DNA from: Pollenia angustigena
Lineage: Eukaryota > Arthropoda > Insecta > Diptera > Polleniidae
Assembly: GCA_930367215.1 (NCBI GenBank)
Contig: OV884056.1
Span: 256,397,127 to 256,461,126, forward strand
Direction: 5' to 3'
Length of the DNA: 64,000 nt
Positions within the stretch are counted from its first letter, which is position 1; each line of letters opens with the position of its first letter. Shown piece after piece: positions 1 to 11,276 of the stretch. A model generated the notes under the pieces. It was not told the origin of the DNA and did not search any database. It worked only from the letters and a program-made list of their open reading frames with translations. Both the position numbers and the translations under genes were made by a program.

Positions 1-475
1 AATTTTTTAAATTTAAAAAACACAAATTTTTTTTCTTTAGAAAATAGTTCAAAAACAAATAAATGTAAGTTAAGAGAAAATTTTAAAGAGGAAATGGCAG
101 ATTTTTCTACAGAAGAAATTTCGGTTTTGGAACAGCAATGGCAAAAGCTGAATTCATACGAATGGATGAACCAAAGTTCAGCTATTGAATTCTGGATAGG
201 TGTTTATGAGTACAAAAACGCTTTAAAAGAAAATCCTTTCAACGAGCTAGCTTCCTTTGTTATGAAGTTTTTGGTTTTACCATTTAGCAACGCAGAATTG
301 AAAGAATTTTTAGCGGTATGAACCTTATAAAAACCAAGATAAGAAATAGGATGGTATTGGATACTATGAATTCATTGCTTTATGTTAGATGTGGACTAGG
401 CTTTTCGCTGAAAATGCCCAAATGTACCTTAAAACGAGCAAAGATTTTTAAATTTGAAAGCTTGAAAAATAAATA
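1..475 (+). pseudogene. hAT transposase C-terminal fragment, frameshifted
   Basis: A reading frame from 94 ends at 321 after the residues LPFSNAELKEF, which resemble the LP-x-SNAE-x-ER-x-FS block of the hAT dimerisation domain. Shifting frame near position 300 restores an F-S-G-M-N run followed by NLIKTKIRNRM and LLYVRCGL, the usual end of that domain, with a stop at 473-475. A FW-x(4)-YE motif lies upstream. The N-terminal part and the catalytic core are absent, either outside the window or lost. One frameshift in an A-rich stretch makes it a relic. Assignment to hAT is confident; no terminal repeat or target duplication was found for it. Confidence 0.75.
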
Positions 476-787
476 ATATGAGTCCAAAGTTTACCAAAAA
501 AGGTTTTAGACAAAACTTCTTGCTCAATTCGCAGTATTTTTCAGTTTTGTAAAACAAGTCAAAATCGACTTCCGTTTTTTTAACGTCACGCCAGCGTATA
601 TTTTTGCTTATATCCGCAAATCCTTAGCATCGATTGCTGTAATTTTTTTTCTGAATATAGTGCTACTTCATTATTTTGTTTACAAAATTGACTTCTTCAT
701 TTAATTTGTTTACATTTCGTGGTACAAATATCACGACACGTCAAAATGGAATGCCCATATTAAGCCGACTTAATATAAGTATCTTGT
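476..787. other. No gene seen
   Basis: AT-rich stretch between the hAT relic and the first copy of the tRNA-headed repeat. I see no supported reading frame, repeat or regulatory site in it. Confidence 0.5.
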
Positions 788-1262
788 TGAACTATTTATG
801 GTTTTTAATCCAAATTTTTAATATTTTTAATTAGGCTTAAAATCATGAAATTTAATTTTCATTAAATTATTTTTATGAAGAAAGGAATTTTACAACATGA
901 AAATAAATTAAAATTGTTATTGATAATCGTTCATTCTTGACGTGCCTGGGGCTCGAACCCTGGCCGGCAGGTTACCATGACATGTTTCGAACGCAACCAC
1001 TCGATCTCCTCAGATGGATTTGCCGTCTTACACTCGCAGCCATCGACGACTGCTGACGTCAATAGTCAAACATCAATCCTTAAACCAAATTGTATTTTAA
1101 CATTTGGTAGATCGAAATTTGCTTTCCTGAATGACTATCCATTTTAATTGATTTTACATGTTTTTTCCTTACTTCTGTTTTTTCGTACTTTTGTCAAGAA
1201 TTTTTTCTTGAAGTCCAAGTACATTTTTTGTTTTTTCATTTTGTCTTTCTCTTTTCTGTTGA
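788..1262 (-). repeat. tRNA-headed dispersed repeat (family E), copy 1
   Basis: First of three closely similar copies of about 480 bp (others at 8652-9162 and 48563-49030). On the minus strand the core at about 940-1015 carries CGAGTGGTTGCG, which resembles a tRNA A box of Ser/Leu type, then GGGTTCGAGCCC, which fits a B box. This suggests a SINE-like repeat with a tRNA-derived promoter. The left edge (+ strand) is shorter than in the other two copies, which share about 20 more bases there. No coding capacity is visible. Confidence 0.65.
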
Positions 1263-1659
1263 CCTTTGTCAGCACAACTTGAAGGACAAATGTACACATA
1301 GAGCTCGTGCCTTAGCTTTAACAATAAAATAAAATTTCATGAACTTAAGCCTAATTAAAAATAGTATCTTATATTTTTTTTAACAAACTCGGTACCAAAA
1401 AAAGGAAGGCCCTGTAGAATTTCATAAAAATATTAACTTCAGTTCCCCTGAACAAAAAAAAAAAAAACAATATTTTGAATCTTTTAAATATGAGTGCTTA
1501 TTGATTACTGATTATTATGAACTAGTCTATGAAAAAATATATATATATTTAGTACGGGAAATACAGACAAAAAAATTTAAAATTTCGTCAAAATTAAGGA
1601 AAACATGAATTTTTGCACAAACTGCCTTTCCTTAGCATCGTTCCAAAAATCACTATCGC
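1263..1659. other. No gene seen
   Basis: AT-rich sequence with short A and T runs and a short TA tract near 1535. Nothing coding or repeated within the window was recognised. Confidence 0.45.
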
Positions 1660-2040
1660 TTAAATAAAATCAAAAGGTCAAGAAAAACGGGTTTAAAAAA
1701 ATCTCGGAAATAATAGCATTTATCGAAAGAACACTACTTATCTTTGGCTGGGCTTTTAAGATTTCAGTTAAACTAGATTTAGTTAATCCGAAAACAGGTT
1801 TGTGCCACCATTACCAAGTTTTTATATAAAATTTTGACGGAACAACTTAGTTTTGCTTAAAATGTTGGCCTTTAATGAAATAATATAGAAAAAATCACAT
1901 TTCGCCGGAAAAATCTGAGTTTTAGACTACCTTAAACTAAGTTTAAACTTAATCCACATTTCAAAAACCTGGCCTTAGTTGCTTAGAAAATTGCCTAAAA
2001 AAACGCGTATGAAATTTTGTTTTTGTAGGACTAACGGTTT
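1660..2040 (+). repeat. Diverged copy of a long inverted-repeat arm
   Basis: The block beginning AAAAGGTCAAGAAAAACGG and ending near GTAGGACTAACGGTTTT resembles, in the same order, the left arm of the long inverted-repeat element at about 47110-48300. Similarity is patchy, so this is probably an old single-arm fragment of that family. Borders are approximate. Confidence 0.35.
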
Positions 2041-2140
2041 TTTAAATTTCTTACGAATTAAAGGGGTTTTCGATTTAGCGGGGTTTCGATTTAACGGGGT
2101 TAAAATAAAATAGATACGAATTAACGGGGTTTTTCAGTTT
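2041..2140 (+). repeat. Degenerate ACGAATTAACGGGG repeats
   Basis: Four or five variants of ACGAATTAACGGGGTT occur here. Similar motifs appear at 7490-7641, on the other side of the LINE, where they end in GGGATTTCACTG. The two blocks may be halves of one pogo-like element split by the LINE. The matching opposite terminal repeat was not found, so this is tentative. Confidence 0.35.
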
Positions 2141-2340
2141 GTTTACTAAAACGATAAAAAAAACATAAAAAACAATTTTTTTTTTTTTTTTTTTTTGTCA
2201 TTATTTGTTTATTGAATCTTCATATATTAAATATGAACTAACAATAATTAATCAAATCTTAACCTAATACGTTATTTTATCTCCTGCCAGTGCCAGACAA
2301 AATTTTCTTCATCACGGGTTATGTTCACTTTTATAGGTGT

Positions 2341-5013
2341 TTATCGCTCATCTAATTGGGTAAGTGCTGCAGTGTCTCTTCTTCTTAAGCCAGTGTGGCC
2401 GCCATGATTTAAAATATTTCGAGCTAGTGGATTTGGGTGTTGTTGAAGCCTTTTGAAATATTTTATTGCATATTTTGTAATCATAGATTTCACTAATGGC
2501 ACATTGAGATCCTTATGAATGTTTGAGTTTTTAACATACCAGGGAGCGGCTGTGATTATTCGAAGAAGTTTATTTTGGCGCCTTTGAATTTTGTCGATAT
2601 TAGAGGCCGAGGCAGTGCCCCATAGTTGAATACCGTAGCACCAGATAGGCTTTAAGATAGAGTTGTAAAGTAGAAGCTTGCAATCGAGACTAAGGACAGA
2701 ATTTCTTCCAATAAGCCAATGAATTTGAATGGCTTTTAGTTTCATTTGAGTTAATTTTGCCTCTATATGGCATTTCCACGTTAATCGCCGATCCAGATGT
2801 ATACCGAGATATTTAACATGCGAATGTTGAGGAATTATTTGATTATTGATTGTAATAGGGGGGCAAGATTCCCGGCGCAAAGTGAATGTTATATGTACAC
2901 ATTTTTGCTCATTGACCATTATCCTCCATTGTCTTAACCATATTTCTAGTTGAAATATATGATGCTGTAAGTAACGCGATGCTTCATAACGATTTTCGTG
3001 GACGCTTAGAAAAGCTGTATCGTCTGCAAATGTTGAAGTTTGTGTGTAGTTGCTTGTTGGCATGTCCGAAGTATAAATTAAGTATAATAGGGGGCCCAGG
3101 ATGCTGCCTTGTGGGACTCCAGCGGCAATGGGCTGAGGTGAACTTAAGAAATTTCCTTCTTTAATAATAAATTGACGACCGACTAAGTAGCTTTCTAGCA
3201 GCTTGTGTGTGTTTGCTGGTAAATTTTGCTTCAATTTGTGTAATAAGCCTTCATGCCAGACTTTGTCAAAAGCTTGCGAAACATCGATGAAGAGTGCTGA
3301 GCAATATTTCTTTTCTTCAAATGCTTTTCTTATGACATTTACTATTCGATGAGTCTGCTCGATTGTGCTGTGCTTTCTTCTAAATCCGAACTGATGGTTT
3401 GGAATACATCTATTTTCACTTAAAATTGGTGTAAATTTTGAAACTAATAATTTCTCAAACAGCTTTGACATATTTGATAATAAGCTAATAGGTCTATAAG
3501 ACTCAACTTTTGAATGATCTTTACCTGGCTTTGGTATCATGGTAACTAAGGAAACCTTCCATTTTTCAGGATAGTATTCAAGGCGTAAAATAGCATTAAA
3601 AATAAAAAGAATAATTTTCTTTGCTATGCGAGGTAGCTCCAAAAGCATTTTATTACTGATTTTATCAATACCAGGTGCCTTCTTAGTGTTTAAGTCACAA
3701 ATAGCCTTTTCGATTTCTCTTATCTCGAATCTGAGGGGAATAGCTGCTCTAGCATCAACAGGTGGTAACTCGACCGCAATATTGTGAGATATATTTGGTG
3801 TAAATACGTTTTTCAAATGATTTACAAGCAGGTTTCCTTTTTCATTATCATTTCTTGCCCAGCTACCATTCAAGTTTCTTAATGGTGGCTTAGATATAAC
3901 TGGCCTTTTTAGATTTCTAGCTGCACGCCATAATGAGTAGTCAGATTGTGGAGTTGCATCAAGTTCCTTAAGATATTTTTCTAGAGAAGCCGTTTTCTGA
4001 TTCTGTAGCAACTTTCTTAGCCTTTTTGTGCATTCTCTTAATAAAATCTTAAGTTGCGGGGATCTGTAAAGTTGCCACTCTCTTCGAACTCTCCTTTTTT
4101 CAGTCAAGAGCCGCTCGACATCTGAAGAACATATTTTATTATTTTTAATTTTTTTGGGGGTAACGCTGGAGTGTTGAACAGCTAGTTTAAGATAACTGTC
4201 AAAGTTAACAAGAGAGAGATCCACATTCTCCGGTGTACTAAGCGGAATATTTTCTGTGCAATGGGCACTGAGAAATTTTTTATATTTTAACCAATTTATT
4301 TGTGTGGCTGGCGTCGCTAAGTAACCTGACGGAAATACAATTCTATTTGGGTTCGATATAGTAACAATTGTAGGTGTGTGGTCGGATGATAATTCTAAGG
4401 AAGCTTCAACATGAATCGTTTCTGTGGGGATGTTTTTAACCACGCCAAAGTCGATAACATCTGGAATTTTTTGCTGATCAGTAGGCCAATATGTTGGTTG
4501 CCCGCTCGCGACCACATTTAAACCCATTTTAGAGATTGTGTTAAACAAAACACGACCTTTTGGTGTTATAAGTCGTGACCCCCAGAAGGTATGTTTAGCG
4601 TTATAATCGGCAGCGGCCAGAAAACAGGGTCCTAATGATTTATAATATTTATAATATTGGCCTTCTGATATGGAAAATCTAGGTGGAGAGTATAAAGAAG
4701 AAATTACTATGTTTCGATTTAGCTCCTCAACACAAATAGTCGTTGCTTGCAGATAGTCTTCACGGTGATCACACATAACGTAGTGTTTGACTCGAGTTTT
4801 TATTAAGATGGCAGAACCTCCACAAGCTCTATCTCGAGGGTCCTTGGTATCATATAGTATATAACCATTGATTTTAAACATATTTCTTGAGGTCAAATGA
4901 GTTTCAGAAATCATCATGACATCAATTTGTTTATTTTTAAGAAAGTATTCTAATTCATTTTTATGTTGGCGGATGCCGTTTGCGTTCCAAAAACAAATTT
5001 TTAAACAGTTCAT
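2341..5013 (-). CDS. LINE ORF2: endonuclease / reverse transcriptase
   Basis: Uninterrupted 890-residue polyprotein. The N-terminal third is an AP-type endonuclease that nicks target DNA: FWNANGI near residues 8-14, ISETHL at 35-40, and the catalytic-type SSDH at 209-212. The middle is the reverse transcriptase that copies the element's RNA: KAPGIDKI near 445, FIDVSQAFDKVWH near 575, GVPQGSILGP at 632-641 and the active-site FADD at 662-665. The C-terminal tail lacks an obvious RNase H domain, as is usual for Jockey. The ATG overlaps the stop of ORF1 as ATGA, which suggests termination-reinitiation or coupled translation. Length and motif order match a full-length enzyme; no internal stop is seen. 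Confidence 0.93.
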   Translation of the reverse strand: MNCLKICFWNANGIRQHKNELEYFLKNKQIDVMMISETHLTSRNMFKINGYILYDTKDPRDRACGGSAILIKTRVKHYVMCDHREDYLQATTICVEELNRNIVISSLYSPPRFSISEGQYYKYYKSLGPCFLAAADYNAKHTFWGSRLITPKGRVLFNTISKMGLNVVASGQPTYWPTDQQKIPDVIDFGVVKNIPTETIHVEASLELSSDHTPTIVTISNPNRIVFPSGYLATPATQINWLKYKKFLSAHCTENIPLSTPENVDLSLVNFDSYLKLAVQHSSVTPKKIKNNKICSSDVERLLTEKRRVRREWQLYRSPQLKILLRECTKRLRKLLQNQKTASLEKYLKELDATPQSDYSLWRAARNLKRPVISKPPLRNLNGSWARNDNEKGNLLVNHLKNVFTPNISHNIAVELPPVDARAAIPLRFEIREIEKAICDLNTKKAPGIDKISNKMLLELPRIAKKIILFIFNAILRLEYYPEKWKVSLVTMIPKPGKDHSKVESYRPISLLSNMSKLFEKLLVSKFTPILSENRCIPNHQFGFRRKHSTIEQTHRIVNVIRKAFEEKKYCSALFIDVSQAFDKVWHEGLLHKLKQNLPANTHKLLESYLVGRQFIIKEGNFLSSPQPIAAGVPQGSILGPLLYLIYTSDMPTSNYTQTSTFADDTAFLSVHENRYEASRYLQHHIFQLEIWLRQWRIMVNEQKCVHITFTLRRESCPPITINNQIIPQHSHVKYLGIHLDRRLTWKCHIEAKLTQMKLKAIQIHWLIGRNSVLSLDCKLLLYNSILKPIWCYGIQLWGTASASNIDKIQRRQNKLLRIITAAPWYVKNSNIHKDLNVPLVKSMITKYAIKYFKRLQQHPNPLARNILNHGGHTGLRRRDTAALTQLDER

Positions 5014-6526
5014 GGTTTATTAAGTACAGCTTGCAATAACATCGATTGCATTCTAAGCATTTCCTGCACCATATTACCCATTGTGTTCGTAAAATTATTT
5101 ACCGTTTGCACTAATGTTTCCATGGTTTTTTCTAAGCGACTTAAATTAGAAACCGGAGTTTCATCATTACTTGGCGAAGCACCTTGCATTGGCTGATGGT
5201 TTGATTTTAGGACGTTAGCGTAAGAGGTTCTGTTATTACTAGGCTGGGGGGCTTGAATTGCATTTGTGTTTACTTGATTTGCAACCTGCATTTGAGGGGT
5301 ATTTGTTTTTGGTCCAACCGTCTGCTTGACGATATTATATACAGGGCATCCTCTATAATTGGCAGTGTGATTACCGCCACAGTTGCTAAATTTTTTTACG
5401 TTGGGGTCGGTTTTAGACTTATCGCAAGAAACTGTACCGTGTAGTTCACCACATACTACGCAGACAGGGGGTAAATAGCAGTATGCCTTAGTATGACCGT
5501 ACTCTTGACAGTTTAAACATTGAACGGGACCATTTCTTTTGTGCGGCTCTTCTATAGTTATTCTTCTGTAGAGAATATATTTTAAATTGTAAATAGGATG
5601 TGTTTCGTTTTTTTAAGTTTTACGTCGCCGGGTTCAAACTCAACTCGAAAGAGTGGTTGGGGAATTTTTTCTCTATTTTTAATATTTACTACATGCTTTA
5701 CCTTGAAGCCTTTTTCTTCTAGGAATGTTTTAACCTCTTCTGGGTCCACACATGAGTCAATACCCTTAATCACTACCTGTAACCCTTTACTGCTTTTCAG
5801 TTGGTAGGTATAAAAGTTTTTTTTAAGCGTTTCAAAGTTGTTTACTATTTTGCGAAAATCATTCTCATTATTGACTTGTATTTTTGTCTCGTTTATACTT
5901 CCACGCTTTATAGCCGCTACGTAAAACGAATTTTCACCTATCACCGATATCAAACTCTTTATGAGCTCATTTGAATTTTGCTCCCTTAGATATATCGGGG
6001 GAGGCTTGGATGGTTTAATGACGTTTGGTGCTTCAGAGGATTCATCCTCCAGAATTGCAAAACGATTTTGAGTATTTATTTTATCAAAAGATGGTACTTT
6101 TGAGGCCGAAGCAACTGCTGCAGAGGTAGGGCTGCGTCCCCGTTTAAGCACTGTTATGTACCTGTCCATACCAACTTGTACTGTAGGCTTTTGACAACTT
6201 TTTACAGGGGGGTTTTCCATTGCATTTGTGTTTGAGTTCATGGTATCATTTCCCACTAAATTTGTTTTTGACGTCACGGCAATACTTGCTGGGCTGGCAA
6301 CACTTGTCACCAAATCTAGTTGTAGTTTTTTTAATGAGTCACTATCCACTGTTTTCGTAAACACCGAGGGTGATAGGGAACGTGTTCGAATAATTGGCTT
6401 AGCCGTTAAGTAGTTTATATTGTTTTGTTTTGTTTTATTTATTTCTACATTATTTTCGTTTGCCTGAACTAAAACGTAAACGTTTCTTTCATTTTGTCTT
6501 AGTGTTGTTTCACTGTTCGTACTCAT
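5010..6526 (-). pseudogene. LINE ORF1: Gag-like nucleic-acid-binding protein with one frameshift
   Basis: The frame starting at 6526 runs 314 residues, with a low-complexity N-terminal half and then a region resembling the PRE_C2HC domain (GLQVVIKGIDSC, then PQPLFRVEFEPG). It stops at 5582. About 30 bases earlier, in an A-run near 5612, a shift of frame restores HPIYNLKYILYRRITIEEP and then three zinc knuckles around 5360-5520: CLNCQEYGHTKAYC, CVVCGELHGTVSC, and a weaker CGGNHTANYRGC. The restored frame continues to the TGA at 5010-5012. One base gained or lost in the A-run would explain the break. ORF1 proteins bind the element RNA and help reverse transcription at the target. Confidence 0.85.
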
Positions 6527-6540
6527 GCAAAGAGTTGTTT

Positions 6541-7430
6541 TTGTTTTTCACCGTTTTGCTTTGCTTTAATATTTTTATTATTTATTGTATTTTACAACAA
6601 CAAAAAAACAAGAAATTTAAATTCAAATGTTTTTGTTCAGAATATGTATACACATGTATGAGCATTCATACGTACATACATATATATTTTTACTGTTTTA
6701 TTTTATTTAATTTTATCGTTTTAAATCAGAAGTGGGCACAACTAAAACTGTGCTTGTATTGATGCTTATTAGTATTAGTGAGATGGCAGAAGTACCCACC
6801 AAACACAAAGCCAAGCATTTGAAATAAATGGTGCATTATATTTCCTTATTTTATATTTTACGCATTTGAAGCAATATAAAACATTTTTTAATAGTTTAAA
6901 TTGTAGAGATTTACTGTTCACAGAAAAAAGTAACAGTAAAAAAGTACAGTAAATTATTTTTCGCATATCATCATTTATTTGAAATGAAACACGTGTGTTT
7001 GCTGGGTAAATTCTCTAGAAAAAAACTACAAAAAATATAAGAAAATGTGTCTCATCAAAAACTAAATTAAAGAGGCTAAGAATACGTGTGAAATCTCTCA
7101 GCACAATTGTGCTATGGAGCGCCCACCATTGTTTTAAATTGTTCACTATTATGTTAAGTATTTTAAATAACAAAATATATTATTTTTTTTTAAGCGTCCA
7201 TTCGCTGCTTATATTTATGTATTACAAAATCAAATGTGATTAATTAATAGTTCAAATCGTATGCGGGGCTAAAAATACATGTCTGTATCACAACAAAGTA
7301 CAAACCGAACTCGAAAAAAAAAAAAAAAACAAACTGATCTTAAGAAAATAAACACACACAAAAGCAAAAGCAAACCCACGCAAAAAAAAATAGCGGTAAA
7401 CAAAAAATCATTCTTTCCATGTTTCTGTTG
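6541..7430. other. Possible LINE 5' leader; no gene seen
   Basis: AT-rich sequence upstream of LINE ORF1. It may include the element's 5' untranslated region, but the boundary with flanking DNA cannot be placed because no target duplication was found. No supported coding frame. Confidence 0.4.
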
Positions 7431-7641
7431 TTTTCATTACGAATTATAAGTGGTATTTAGAAAACAATTACGATTTATAAGAGGAAAGAAGATTTTATTT
7501 GAAAAAAAAATACGAATTAGCGAGGGGACCAAAATGTATGCAAATTTTACGAATTAACGAGATTTTTTCAAGGGACCGACGGTTAATTAGGAATTATCGA
7601 GAATTACGATTTATAGGGGTACAAATTATCGGGATTTCACT
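7431..7641 (+). repeat. Degenerate ACGAATTA repeats ending in a pogo-like tip
   Basis: Repeated variants of ACGAATTAACGAG and ACGATTTATAGGGG, ending GGGATTTCACTG at 7641. Read outward this gives CAGTGAAATCCCGATAAT, like a pogo/Tigger-type terminus. It may be the other half of the 2041-2140 block. No opposite terminus was found. Confidence 0.35.
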
Positions 7642-8475
7642 GTTTTTTCATCTTAGGTTTCGTTGGTATTTTCCAACTTCATCTGGGATTTTCAGTTTAT
7701 TAAATATTCAATCTTTGTTAAATTTACATATTATAATAAAAATCACACAAGTTTTACAACATGCATACGCACGACTATACAAAATAAAAAAAAGTACATA
7801 ATTCCTTGAATGCCAATTCATGTTCAAAGAAGAAAAAGGAAGAATCATGTCAATAAGACATGAGACGTATAAACTCAAGTAAGTAAGTACCTCTTCGGGA
7901 GGGATGGATCAAACCTTTTTCATTGTTAGAAGAGCAAGATGTTTACTCTTTGTAAAATATCAACAACGGGTGATCTTGCTCATATCAAAATACATTCTTT
8001 ACGGTCCGAAGTATCACGGATGAAATGTGATATATATGAAGAGTTGTAATAAGAACTGCCTACTTTCATTTTTTCATTACCGTACGGCCCTTTAAAAATT
8101 ACGGATTTTGAGAAGAAGTTACCGAATACAGTGAGTAATTTCGTTTTTCATATTTTGCACTTATCGGCGTAACCAAAACATTTGTAGAAGCATAACTTTT
8201 TGATTTTAGGAATATCATCTATTAATTTTTAAACCTGCCGTTGAAAATCACATTTCAAAAGTTAAAATTATAAAACCTACATATCGTTACTTTAAATTTC
8301 ATTTTGAAAATTAAATTTTACAGGTTTATAATGATAATAAATAAATTGCTTAAACTGTTTATAATTGTTTTTTTTTTTTTTTTTTTTTTTGTAAAACCTA
8401 ACAGTTGTTTTAACAGTTGACAACGGGCACATTAATAAGACGTAACTGTTAAATAAACCCTTGACGGTTTTTCTA
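7642..8475. other. No gene seen
   Basis: AT-rich sequence with a long T run near 8367-8390. I see no supported gene or repeat shared with the rest of the window. Confidence 0.45.
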
Positions 8476-9458
8476 AAGGTGGAAGTACATAACACGAGTT
8501 AGTTCTTCGACGAGTATCGTGCGTTTAAAAACTTTAGCGCGTAAAAAATTGCAAGTTACACAAAACGCGTTACAAAAGTCATTCCTGTTTCTGTTTTTTT
8601 ATTTGTTTACTTATTTGTGCATTGAAAACGGGTTCGAAAGTATATCAATATTTTATTATTTAGTATTGTGGTTATTTTGTTGAACTATTTATGGTTTTTA
8701 ATCCAAATTTTTTAATATTTTTAATAAGGCTTAAGTTCATGAAATTTAATTTTCATTAAATTATTTTTATGAAGAAAGGAATTTTACAACATGAAAATTA
8801 ATTAAAATTGTTATTGATAATCTTTCATTCTTGACGTGGCTCGGGCTCGAACCCTGGCCGGCAGGTTGCCATGACATGTTTCGATCGCAACCACTCGATC
8901 TCCTCAGATGGATTTGCCGTCTTACACTCGCAGCCATCGACGACTGCTGACGTCAATAGTCAAACATCAATCCTTAAACCAAATTGTATTTTAACATTTG
9001 GTAGATCGAAATTTGCTTTCCTGACTGATTATCCATTTTTAATTAATTTTACATGTTTTTTCCTTACTTCTGTTTTTTCGTACTTTTGTCAAGAATTTTT
9101 CTTGAAGTCTAAGTACATTTTTTGTTTTTTTTTTTTCATTTTGTCTTTCTCTTTTCTGTTTATTATTTTATTGAATTTATTCTTTTTATATAAAAATTGT
9201 ATGTTTTTTAAGCTCTTCAATAAGTTTTTCTTTCATGATTCACAAATATGTATGTTAAATTTTTCTTTATATTGTCAGCTGATTACTTGTCAAAAATACA
9301 CAACGCGTTAAAAAGTTCAAAGTTAACCAACTTTCTGGCGCAAACGCGTCAAAGTATTTTGCATGTATCTTGTTTTATGAAATTACACTAGCTTAACTTT
9401 TTTTGACAGAAGTCTGCAGAGCGCGCACACACTAACGCGTGTTATGTACTTCTTCCTT
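8476..9458. mobile_element. TIR element hosting a family E repeat
   Basis: Ends are inverted repeats: AAGGTGGAAGTACATAACAC on the left and its near complement GTGTTATGTACTTCTTCCTT on the right, flanked by TA on both sides. A TA duplication suggests a Tc1/mariner-type non-autonomous element. Copy 2 of repeat family E (8652-9162) is nested inside. No transposase frame is visible. Confidence 0.6.
8652..9162 (-). repeat. tRNA-headed dispersed repeat (family E), copy 2
   Basis: Near-identical to copies at 788-1262 and 48563-49030, including the minus-strand B-box-like GGGTTCGAGCCC at about 8848-8859. It shares the left-edge AGTATTGTGGTTATTTTGT with copy 3, so that is likely close to the true family end. 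Confidence 0.65.
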
Positions 9459-11270
9459 TAGTGTTTCTTAGAAAAACACTCAACATTTACGTCTTCTGAA
9501 TTTGCACAATGTTGCCTATAAGGTAAACTATTAGTTGAGTCCTTTAGCGTTTACCATATAATCTATTGTGGATAGGGCCGTTTGTTTTTGTAATAAAATC
9601 GTTAATTTTGGTCGAAAGATTCCAAAATATTTTATAGAAATTTGTGTTGACACGATACATCAGAATCAAAGAAAGAGTCGATTTTTAGTTAGTTAGGACC
9701 TTTTGCGTTCAAAGATGCGATATGAAAGTATATGTATACCCAAAATTCAAATTTCTTAAAATTATTATCTTAGATGAAATTACCTTGCTACCTTTTGTGG
9801 CCCTAAATTCCCGAAAAAAAACGGTTATTACTATACGGTTAACATCATTTCTACACGATCCCATTTATTATCTAAACTTATTTTATAAATATTTTTTTTA
9901 ATTGTTATTGGTCACCAAAATCGCAATGTCTAATACATGTAATGTATGTAATACTCATTAAACTTCTGAATTTTTATACACATTTATGTTAAATTTAGCT
10001 TTTAAATAAATAATGAAAAATGGTACCGTCATCGTGTAAAAAGTACATATTTTTTTAATAGTTGGTACAAAATTATAAAATCAATTTTCCATCCCTGTAC
10101 TAACCTTTTCAACGATTTAAAATTTAAAGCTCTTTCTTTTACTATTCCTTTATCTCTTCAATAATTCGCTTACAACAACAACAAAAAAATGTTTTACCAA
10201 CTCCCTTTTACATTTCATTTTCTTTAATCAGTTTTTTGTTTAATTTTGTCGGGTGCGCGAGTGTTTTATAAAACTTTAAAATTGAATTTATTTAATTGTA
10301 ATAAAAATTGTCAAAATTTATTTAAAATTGTGAAAAAAGTGCAAATAATGGTTTTCTAATAAGCTATAAATAAAGTTTTGTTAATTTAAAGAGGTATTTT
10401 CTTGAAAAATTTGCGTTCTATATATCAGCGGAGAAATATCACCTCTGCTGACGCCAGCGCAGGCTCTGCTTGCATAATTTGTTGCTTCGTTTAGTTGTTG
10501 TGTTTCTATGAATTTGTTCAAGAGGAAATAAAAATTTTAGCAAAAACAATTCCAAATGCAATTGTTTTTGCTGTAGTATGAAGTGAAAATGGAATTCAAA
10601 TTAAAGAGAGAATTACAATGGCCTGTTTATTAATAAAAAATTTTATAGTGCTTGTGTTACATAAAATGCTAGATTAATTTTTGAAGGTTTTATAATAAAT
10701 ACATATATTTTTTTATTAGGGAAGTAACAATAAGCTTTTTTGCCAATACGAAACCGGTACTCAAAAAGAAATATCAGCGATATAATTAAAATTCAAGTCA
10801 AAAAAAGTTAGCAAAACTCAAGTAGATTAATTTTTTTACACAGAATTACAATGTAAGAGATTTTTAATATTAAAAATTGTCATTAATTAGATTGAAAAAA
10901 CATCGCATTCTATTGGAATTCGTGGTAAGATTAACAGTAAATACATAATTTTTTTTTTATATAAAAACAGTGTTATTGATTATTAAAATTTAAAATTAAT
11001 ATAAATAGGATTTTTTTTACAAACAAAGTATTCTCAACTTTTGCGGAGATAGACGATTTCGAAAATCCGTTGAAACCAGACCTGCAAAGGAAAATAGACT
11101 CTCAGATGCGACAGAACTAATTTGAAAACGTAACTACATATTTCTGCGCCATTTTCTTTAAGCTTGGTTATAACATGTCATTGCGCCAGTAAACCAGCGG
11201 ATCTTCGTCTCCAGAAATATTAGGAGATATTATGTATCTCTTGAATTTTTTTTTAATGAAAATAAGCAGA
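9459..11270. other. No gene seen; one short hairpin
   Basis: AT-rich, with no supported frame. A perfect 13-bp stem (AGCAAAAACAATT / AATTGTTTTTGCT) with an 8-base loop lies at about 10537-10570. It is too short for a typical insect microRNA precursor. The block around 10430-10510 is somewhat richer in G and C, but shows nothing recognisable. Confidence 0.4.
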
Positions 11271-11276
11271 AAAATT

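Larger units (their letters stand above)
2176..6540 (-). mobile_element. Jockey-clade non-LTR retrotransposon (LINE), nearly intact
   Basis: Two-ORF LINE on the minus strand. ORF1 (5010-6526) encodes a nucleic-acid-binding protein with zinc knuckles. ORF2 (2341-5013) encodes an endonuclease and reverse transcriptase. A 22-base T run at 2176-2197 is the poly(A) tail read on the other strand. The 5' end is not defined: sequence up to about 7430 could be untranslated leader, and I found no convincing target duplication. Only one frameshift, in ORF1, separates it from an intact coding set, so the insertion is probably fairly young. Confidence 0.9.

Noticed and set aside
945..1015. tRNA gene on the minus strand
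   Set aside because: A- and B-box-like motifs are present, but the sequence does not fold as a tRNA and recurs in dispersed repeats, so it is a SINE-type head. The same holds at 12170, 42215 and 49981.
6430..6762. 110-residue plus-strand frame
   Set aside because: Antisense to LINE ORF1 and its leader, low complexity, no family features.
10537..10570. microRNA precursor
   Set aside because: The stem is only 13 bp, too short for a typical precursor.
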